Assembly (NCBI GenBank): GCA_038501625.1
Contig: JAZAYU010000034.1
Location: 1,054,001-1,118,000 of the forward strand
Length of the DNA stretch: 64,000 nt
From: Corbicula japonica
Lineage: Eukaryota > Mollusca > Bivalvia > Venerida > Cyrenidae
Reading direction: 5' to 3'
Below the pieces are notes generated by a model. That model saw only the letters and a program-made list of their open reading frames with translations. It was not told the DNA's origin and searched no databases. The number at the start of each line of letters is the position of its first letter. Position 1 is the first letter of the stretch. The position numbers and the translations under genes are program-made. Of the stretch, positions 55,892 to 64,000 are shown in pieces.

Positions 55892-58800
55892 GGAAAAAAT
55901 CAGGTATATGAATGTAGCACAACCAGGCAGACATGTTATTCAAAAGTTTTACATCTGTTGTCAAACCCGGACTCCGTATTGCAGTGAAGGGCGGGATGTG
56001 GTGTGGGGGAGGGGTTTAAGCAATGGAGTCATGATGGAAACATAAGTCTTTTGTAGTGACTATCAGTGTTGACACTTCCCCATGAAACAATTTCATCTGG
56101 TAATTTATTCCATGGATGGATAACACATTGACTAAAGAAGAACTGCCTTACATTTAAGTCTCGAGTTTTACTGAATTACCTTGGATATTAAAAAATTTTG
56201 TGAGAATACAATGAACTTGTTACAAATCCTGTAAAGTAATTTTTTGTCAGTTTGAAAAAAAAACAACAATACTTATATGGACCAATATGTCCATCTGTCG
56301 GTCCTTGCTCTGTCATGAAAACTTAATGTTGGCCATTACTTTCCCATTTCTTAATATTTCTTCATCAAACTTTCAAATTTTATTGCTATGACAACATGGT
56401 CATTATAAAGCCAATAGATATTTTTAGGTTAGAATCCCATTTGACAGAGTTACGCCCCTTTTTATATATTGGTTTTTATTTAAAAATATAGCATTGGCTG
56501 TGTCTTCCTCAAACTTATAAATTTTATTACTTATGCCATCATAATTGTGATTAGCCAAAATATTTAGTCCATGAAGGACACATTTGATTGTTGTTTTGTT
56601 TGTCATTCATAATGGCTCTTGTTGATTTTTTTCTGACATAGTACCCTAAGGTAATAAAAGTATTCCAGCAGACAAGTATGGCCTTTAATAAAATCAGTAA
56701 ATTAAATTATCCTAGTTCACAGAAATGTTGCAATAGTTACAATAATTGAATCAATTAATGCTAAACTTGAGGGTCACAACTGTCCATTACTTACAGGTCT
56801 TATAATATGAATCTTGTTGCTACTCTTCAGCTCAGTTTCAAAAATTATTAAAATGAATGATTTCTGTTCATTATCAGTAATAATTTTTCTTTATTCAGTT
56901 GTATTTATTTTAGAATTTTATTTATACAACTTTAATTAATTTTTCGTGTACTCATTTTGTTAATTATCCAAATTACAATATCCAGATCCATCAAATGTGG
57001 CTTTTTTATGGGGGAAAAAATGATTCCACTAACATCCAATCAAAGCAATTGATTTGAGTGTCTGTCTTGAAGAGATTGCCTGGACCACTTAACTAAGTTG
57101 TCACTATAAAATTACCCAGATTGGAACACTTTCATTTTGATGAAAGTCAGACCAGCGGAATGATTGCTGGAAATCAACTCCAATCTACTTCTAAGTAGTA
57201 TTCAATCTGCTGCCTGTGGCTTTATACTTAATGGATGAGTAGCCTCGGCTATTAGTGTGATGAAAGTTTGGTTATATTTAACAGGTTCATTAACAGGTTC
57301 ATTATTTTAAAAGCATGAATTTTAATCAGAAGGGGTAGATTTTTTTTAAGATTGTATAATGCTATAAAAGCTGTTTCAAATGAATAGCTAAACACTTTTC
57401 TACATGGGCGACCAGTGTAGATCCAGATCAGCTAGCACATCTTGTTTGCTTCTCAGTCAGAAATAACATAACAAATCTAAAACTTTCTATCCTGATCAGA
57501 TGGCATGAATGTACCAGCTGATGTAGATTTTCACTGTTCACTCGTGTTATAAAAGGTATATCCATGTAGTAAATGGTAAAACAGGTATTTGAGGAGTGTT
57601 CATATATCTTAAATATTTAATGACCAGAAAATATCGAATTTTAATGCCTTTGAAAACATAAAATGGTAAAAACTTAATATATTTATTAGTTTTATATTCA
57701 TCACTGATAACTTGGTTGGATAATAGAACATAAAATCACTTTAAATAAGTTCAATTTGTTAAACATTTTAATGTTAAATGTAAATTTTCAGAGCAGATTT
57801 TACAGGTTTTTAATGGGAACACACAAGCCAAAAATAAATTGTCAATGAAGTAAACATGGCTTATATAATTGTTAAACTTTTTTTTGGTGAATGCCTGTCC
57901 CCCATGTGAAAATTACAAAAAATAGGAAAAATGTAAAAAATATATATTCTATAACATTTTCAAATTTCAAAACATTTTGACATTCTAAATGTTTGATTTT
58001 GGACATTATAGTCCCCCTTTTACCTTATCTCTGAAAGAAAGCAACCATTATACATAATAATTTATATAGAAACTTTCATGAGTTTATCAATTTTAGACAA
58101 TTTTAAGCAGCTTTTGGAAAATCTTGGATCAACCCCTGTATTTTTTAAAGCCATAAAATTATTGTCACAGCTAAAATAAAATTTTATCTGAAATATCATT
58201 GTTATATATAGAGATGTCTGGTTTAAAAGGCTTCTGTGTAGACGAGACAGGCTGGGAGGATGTTTATTGAGATTAAAAAGATCTGTAAGTGAGATCTTTC
58301 TTCCGGGGAGAGAGACAGTTCAAGGAAATAATTTATTTTAAAAAGATTCACAGTTCTCAAGTGGATTTAGATGAGGGCCCATATGTTGTGACCCCTCTAA
58401 AATTGTCATAGTTAATTTTATTGTCAAATTCAGTGAAGAAATGTGAATTAAATGAACCAGAATGCTTTATCTTAGAAGGCCTGATTGGCCTGACCTTGAG
58501 CTTCATTTTTGGCTACTTTGCAAAACAGTTAATGGATTGGGTTCCTCTATAACAAAGAATAGCAGACCCACATTTTATTAAAGGGATCAGTATTAAAATG
58601 AAATATTGCAATGACTGGTAATGGTTAAAAGACTAACTTGTAGTTCATTCTACATAGCATCTATAGTCATCCTTCAGACTGCCCTATCATGGTGAAAACT
58701 GATTTGGAACACTTCCAGAGAGAGTTTCTTGTAGCCGAAGTCAAGACAATTTTAATTAAATAAATGCATTTACAATCATGTAATAGATATTCTCAGTTTG

Positions 58801-59568
58801 TTGCCAAGTGTATCAGTTCCCTGAAATGTTCTCACTAGTCAGTCATGCTTTGTTACCAGTCACAGAAATACAGTGGTAAAGAGAATCAGTTTCTATGAAA
58901 AACCCGGTCATTACCCTTATTTATCTTCATAAAAATGTAATGGTTGTTCAGAAAAATGCATTGGCCATGTTCTAACCCCTTGTTTTACTCAAAGTCAACC
59001 GCCGGTTCCATAAATTTTCCTTATTGTATAACTGAAAAAAGTCGCGATAACTTGAAACACAATAACTCAAAATTTTCGATATTTCGAACATATGAATAAG
59101 TCCCTTGAATAAGAAATAAGCACAAATTGATCGCGAAAACTCGAAGTACTTGTATTGACACGTTTTTTTTCACACTTCCCGCGCGAATGTTAGGAGTCTT
59201 TTGTTCAACACCAACATGTCAAAAAGAGTTGTTAGTGGCACGTCATTGTAATGATATTTTTGTGAAGCAAACAATTAGAGTGGTTTGCCTCAAATAAGTG
59301 TCAAACAAACAATTGGAGTTGTCAATTTTCATTTCTATAAAACAACTGTCATTAATGTATCAATGAGCAAACAACAGTTCGCATATGGCATAACGAAAAA
59401 TAATTAAATTATAAGTATCATTTTTCCGAGTAATCTAGTGAAGGACCCGGAAAACTGGGAGGATACCTAGATAGGAAAGCAACATTTTCTATTCCGAGTA
59501 ATGTTTCATGTTCGTACAAAGATATTTGTTAAAATTTATGAAAATGTTGTTTCTCCATTTTTAGCTCA
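55892..59568. other. AT-rich non-coding, presumably intron
   Basis: 56280-56480 (GTCCATCTGTCGGTCC, GTTGGCCATTACTTTCCC, CAGAGTTACGCCCCTTTT) resembles dispersed mollusc repeats. 59035-59165 has Tigger-like phrases (AAAACTCGAAGTACTTG). No exon recognised. Confidence 0.5.
57386..57586. mobile_element. Family B MITE, ends worn
   Basis: GGGCGACCAGTGTAGATCCA, then CAGTCAGAAATAACATAACA, then ATCCTGATCAGATGGCATGA follow the order of the 55.65-kb copy; terminal CCCTTTCC motifs are no longer clear. Confidence 0.6.
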
Positions 59569-61735
59569 CCTGTCACGAAGTGACAAGGTGAGCTTTTGTG
59601 ACCGCCTGATGTCCGTCGTGCGTCGTCAACAATTGCTTCAATCGACTTCTTCTCTGAAACGGCTTGGCCAATTTTGATGAAACTTCACAGGAATAATGCA
59701 TAGATGATGCCCTTTCAAAATTGTTCAAAAAATGGAATTCCAAGCAGAACTCTGGTTGCCATGGCAACCTAAAGGAAAAACTTTAAAAATCTTCTTCTCT
59801 GAAACCACAAGGCATAGAGCTTAGATATTTGGCATTTAGCACCCTCTAGTTGAACTCTACAAAGATTGTTCAAATTATTTCCCAGGGGTCAAAATTGGCC
59901 CCGCCCCAGGGGTCACTTCATTTTATATAGACTTGTATAGGAAAAACTTTAAAAATCTTCTTGTCTGAAACCACAAGGCCTAGAGCTTAGATATTTGGCA
60001 TTTAGCACCCTCTAGAGGAACTCTACAAAGATTGTTCAAATTATTTCCCTGGGGTCAAAATTGGCCCCGCCCCAGGGGTCACTTCATTTTATATAGACTT
60101 ATATAGGAAAAACTTTAAAAATCTTCTTGTCTGAAACCACAAGGCCTAGAGCTTAGATATTTGGCATTTAGCATCCTCTAGTGGTACTCTACAAAGATTG
60201 TTCAAATTATTTCCCTGGGGTCAAAATTGGCCCCGCCCCAGGGGTCACTTCATTTTATATAGACTTATATAGGAAAAACTTTAAAAATCTTCTTGTCTGA
60301 AACCACAAGGCCTAGAGCTTAGATATTTGGCATTTAGCACCCTCTAGTGGAACTCTACAAAGATTGTTCAAATTATTTCCCTGGGGTCAAAATTGACCCC
60401 GCCCCAGGGCTCACTTCATTTTACATAGACTTATATAGGAAATCTTTAAAAAGCTTCTTCTCACAAACCACAATGCGTACAGCTTAGATATTTTGTAAGT
60501 AGCATTGTCTTATGGATGTCTACTAAATTTGTTCAAATTATGTCCCCTGGGCCAAAATCTGCCATGCCCTAGGGTTCTCTTGGTTTACATATAGTTATAT
60601 AGGAAAAACATGAAAAATCATTTTTCTCCAAAACTAATAGGACTAGATCTTAGATATTTGGTGCTGAGTATTGTGTAGAGACCCTTTATCAACTTTGTTT
60701 AAAAGTTGGCCCCAGTGTCAAAATTGTCCCCACCCCGGGGGCCCTTAATATGTGAAAAAGGCAAACTTTAAAAATCTTTCTACTTGAAATCTCAATGCCT
60801 AAAGCTGAGATATTTGGTATGTAGCATTGTCTAGTGGATGTCTACCAAGTCTGTTCAAATTATGTCCCCTGGGCCAAAATTGGCCACGCCCCAGGGTTCT
60901 CTTAGTTTGCATTGATTTATATAGGAAAACATGAAAAATCATTTTTCTCCGAAACTAATAGGACTAGATCTTAGATATTTGGTGTTGAGTATTGTGAAGA
61001 GACCCTTTACCAACATTGTTTAAATGTTGGCCCTGGGGTCAAAATTGGCCCCGTCCTGGGGGCCCTAAATATGTAATAAAGGAAAACTTTAAAAATCTTC
61101 CTACTGGAAACCTCAATGCCTTAAGCTTACATATTTGGTATGTAGCATTGTCTAGTGGATGTCTACCAAGTTTGTTTAAATTATGTCCCCTGGGCTGAAA
61201 TTGGCGACACCCTAGGGTTCTCTTAGTTTACATTGATTTATATAGGAAAGCATGAAAAATCATTTTTATCCGAAACTAATAGGACTAGACCTTAGATATT
61301 TGGTGTTGAGTATTGTGAAGAGACCCTTTACCAACATTGTTTAAATGTTGGCCCTGAGGTCAATATTGGCCCCGCCCCGGGGGGCCCTTAATATGTAAAA
61401 AAGGCAATTTTTAAAAATCTTCTTACTGGAAACCTCAATGCCTTAAGCTTAGATATTTGGTATGTAGCATTGTCTAGTGGTCTAGTGGATATCTACCAAG
61501 TTTGTTCAAATTATGTCCCCTGGGCCAAAATTGGTCACGCCCCAGGGTTCTCTTAGTTTACATTGATTTATATAGGAAAACATAAATAATCATTTTTCTC
61601 TGAAACTAATGCGACTAGACCTTAGATATTTGGTGTTGAGTATTGTGAAGAGAACCTTTACCAGCATTATTTAAATGTAGGCCCTGGGGTAAAGCTGAGT
61701 GTACTTTTGTACTCATGCCCTGACTAAAGCTTGTT
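59569..61735 (+). repeat. Long interspersed bivalve-type repeat with internal ~163-bp tandem units
   Basis: It opens with a hairpin AGCTCACCTGTCAC-GAA-GTGACAAGGTGAGCT, then TCCGTCGTGCGTCGTCAACA. From about 59770 on it is tandem: the landmark TTTTATATAG recurs at 59921, 60087, 60253 and (as TTTTACATAG) 60419, exactly 166 apart. From about 60540 two diverged monomer types alternate (CCCCTGGGCCAAAAT type and GGCCCTGGGGTCAAAATTGG type), giving a period of about 320-331. The opening resembles a repeat common in bivalve genomes; the amplification mechanism is not visible. Confidence 0.88.
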
Positions 61736-62030
61736 TATCGTAAAAAATGAAGTTGTTAGTATGATTATATTTCAGTTTGTTGTAAACCAGCATTACTGCT
61801 CTTATTTTATTTATTTATTTTTTTGCAATTGAAACAAAATAAGGACATATACATGTGGCTATCACTATAACATTTAACAAAAGAGCAACAAAATAATTAC
61901 TGTATGAATATGTTTATTAAGTGGTGTTGTAAAATGATATAATTTGCATAATTACCAGGACAGCTTTCTTCCATGAACATTATACATTGTAGTATAGTGT
62001 GCACTGTTTTAATTTTCGAAAACTTAAAAG

Positions 62031-62827
62031 TAGTGATGTTCCGATTGTCGCCGATAATCGAGTAATTGTCGCTGAAGTTTCAAAGTCGGCGACATCGATT
62101 CTGACTACAAAGAATCGATTCTAGTGGCTAATTCTTTTAATAGGTAAACCCCACTTTGAAGACATTTGACCGTTGTCTCCGACACGGCGACAGTCCAGTG
62201 TATATCTTTTCGCGCATTAATCGTCTTTGTGTTACTTTTAAATATAACTGCTCTTATAAACATGGAGAATACCTGGCCTGTCCGTGATCGAAATAATAAT
62301 CAACTTTACAAACGCCCTGGTAATACAACATCAAAGGCATGTCGATATTTTGATTTTTATATGAAACCAGGGTGTAAGGGTTTGGCGCCCGTTAAGGAAA
62401 ACCTCGACACATCCAAAGCTACCTGTAGAATATGCTTCAAGACTTATTACAGCAACAAAGTTACCCCACCCACATTTTAGAATTGTGAATAATTTTCGGA
62501 TTTAATTTTGACGAGCTAAATAATAATAATGTTCACATCTTCGAAATTGAAAAAAGTTTGAAGGCTCTTATTGCCTGAACAAAAAAAAAACAGAACATGT
62601 CAATCAAAAGTACAGTACAACTACAAAAAGCAGTTGTGTTATTAATCTTGTAAACTAAAATAATAAAAGTAGTCATATAATAATATGATTGAGACAGGTG
62701 TGCTTTTGGTACAAAATGAACACTACAGTACGGCTGATTCCGATTCTTTCCGATTAATCGGATCGGACAGGTATCAGAATCGGACCGATTAATCGATTCC
62801 ACTTCAGCCGTCCGATTCTCATCACTA
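62031..62827 (+). mobile_element. Non-autonomous hAT element with perfect 8-bp target duplication
   Basis: The element begins TAGTGATGTTCCGATTG and ends CCGATTCTCATCACTA, so the terminal inverted repeat is TAGTGATG/CATCACTA. It is flanked on both sides by the identical 8 bp CTTAAAAG (62023-62030 and 62828-62835), the duplication length of hAT transposons. The subterminal parts are rich in short palindromes around CGATTAATCG and CCGATT. At 797 bp it is too short for a full transposase, but it keeps a BED-finger fragment. Confidence 0.9.
62166..62480 (+). pseudogene. BED-type zinc-finger fragment of a hAT transposase
   Basis: The 104-codon frame includes, from the Met at 62262, MENTWPVRDRNN followed by ACRYFDFYMKPGCKG and SKATCRICFKTYYSNK. 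The aromatic pair and the CX2C match the start of a BED finger, the DNA-binding domain at the N-terminus of hAT/ZBED transposases. The histidine pair that closes the finger is missing because the frame stops at TAG shortly after; no RNase H-like catalytic domain follows. It lies inside the hAT element bounded by 62031 and 62827, so it is most likely the remnant of the parent's first coding segment after internal deletion. Confidence 0.7.
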
Positions 62828-62905
62828 CTTAAAAGCAGTCAGTCAAAAACACAAAATGAACATAAACTGTTTTATGTATTAATCTATTACTCAGAATTCA
62901 AAATA

Positions 62906-63777
62906 CAGTCCACACTCGTTGTGTCGAAGTCGTCGGACCATACATTTTCATTCGAGATATCCGAAGTTCGACACATCCGAATTGGCGCCAATGCACGAAT
63001 ATCATACCTATATGTTTCTAATGATGACATGATTATGAGTGCTAGTACTTGTTTATAAACATTTCAATGGATCAATTAGTTTATCAAAACAGAACAGAAA
63101 AAATATAATATAATTAACTTGATTATATTCATTACATGTTAAAAAACCATCATCGTTAATTTCGGTGTTTGTGTAACATCGTCATCGTCTTCACTCTGAG
63201 TGTTAAAGTCATCTTTCATTATTTTTTTATTATGTAAACTTATTCAAATTAATATTCTCCCCATAATCGTTACTTTGGAGCTTTTTGTGCTTCAGTCTTG
63301 TTTTGGGGAAGATTTATTACATTTGGATCATGTTTTTGCATTTGTTGTCCTAAACGGATGTCATGATTGTAATTAAATGTTGTGTTTTTAAAAACTGAAA
63401 TTATTTGCATTTACGAATCCGAATATTTTACATCCGAATGCATTAAATAAGCCAATATTTTACTGAACAGGTGATAATCATTAATTATTATTAAATAATG
63501 GTATCTTGTTTGCCGACAAGTTCTCTCTTTGAAAAAGCCGCGCGCATTGTTCGACTGCAGCAAGTTTCACACCGACTTATCCAATGATTTTATATAGTAT
63601 ATTTTAACTGGCGGGTTCTTAATTTACTTCGACTTATGAAAACATTGTTTAAGTCGAATTCGAGTTAAGCAGTGTAATATTATATGTATTAAGAACACAT
63701 TTTGACGAGACCGTAAAATTAATTCGAGATAACTGATGTTTTGACTTATGCGAATTTGACACAACGAGTGTGGACTG
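62906..63777. mobile_element. Non-autonomous CAGT-ended element (pogo/Tigger-like), 872 bp
   Basis: The ends are perfect 20-bp inverted repeats starting CAGTCCACACTCGTTGTG and flanked by TA at 62904-62905 and 63778-63779. A CAGT start, a TA target and inner motifs like TTCGACTTATGCGAATTCGAG are typical of pogo/Tigger elements of the Tc1/mariner superfamily. No transposase frame is present. Confidence 0.82.
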
Positions 63778-64000
63778 TAGCTAGATTTTTACAGGTGATT
63801 TACCCCAAGAATAAGTTACTTAGAATCATGTGTGCAGCATCAGTTACTGACTTGAAGAATGTTGCGTAATTTTTAAGTGCATGTTGGTCAGTCTGTTATC
63901 TCTTGTTTTGGGGTGTAAATATGTACTAAATGAAAGAAATTCACAGCATTATGTCATTGGAAGTTAAATCAAGGGAATAAGGATAGATTGAACTGTTTTG

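Overview
The window looks like eukaryotic nuclear DNA from a mollusc, most probably a bivalve. It is AT-rich, has few exons with long introns, carries TTAGGG-type telomere-like motifs and 5'-truncated LINEs, and is dominated by short DNA transposons, foldback palindromes and minisatellites. The repeat at 59.57-61.7 kb, which opens with the hairpin AGCTCACCTG...AGGTGAGCT, is of a kind I know from bivalve assemblies. The species cannot be fixed from the sequence. No operons, prokaryotic genes, CRISPR arrays or rRNA genes are visible.

Genes. Only two host genes can be supported. (1) On the minus strand, five spliced exons between 4245 and 87 encode the first 215 residues of a 5'-nucleotidase/UshA-type metallophosphoesterase. 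All phases agree, all metal-site motifs can be read, and the gene runs off the left edge. One intron appears to use a GC donor. (2) On the plus strand, an exon at 53870-54176 has a good 3' splice site, a 5'UTR with an in-frame stop, an ATG, a signal-peptide-like sequence and a GT donor. It looks like the first coding exon of an unidentified secreted or membrane protein whose other exons I could not find.

Mobile DNA. Two LINE reverse-transcriptase fragments lie at 24.46-26.07 kb (open, 5'-truncated, with a short-repeat tail) and 29.1-29.98 kb (frameshifted, running into a 500-base assembly gap). A tRNA-derived SINE lies at 40.98-41.28 kb. DNA elements with clear ends include: a hAT element with a perfect 8-bp duplication and a BED-finger fragment (62.03-62.83 kb); two elements with CAGT termini flanked by TA (4.49-6.67 and 62.91-63.78 kb); two Tc1/mariner-like MITEs (21.46 and 35.77 kb); TTAA-flanked piggyBac-like MITEs (1.46, 2.80, 53.49 and 55.65 kb); a family with CAGGGCTTTT ends (43.75 and 50.41 kb); and a 666-bp element with long inverted repeats at 34.07 kb.

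Palindromes and tandem arrays. Ten copies of a ~140-bp almost loopless palindrome (family A) are spread from 0.8 to 37.2 kb; each intact copy carries two head-to-head CCAAT boxes. Two very large hairpins sit side by side at 41.95-42.56 kb. Tandem arrays include an ~85-bp GC-rich satellite with a 554-bp higher-order period (7.1-8.5 kb), two 21-bp arrays in inverted orientation (10.4-12.3 kb, foldback-like), a 28-bp minisatellite (26.56-26.90 kb) and a 166-bp array that turns into a ~322-bp dimeric array (59.9-61.7 kb). The rest is AT-rich non-coding DNA in which I see no gene.
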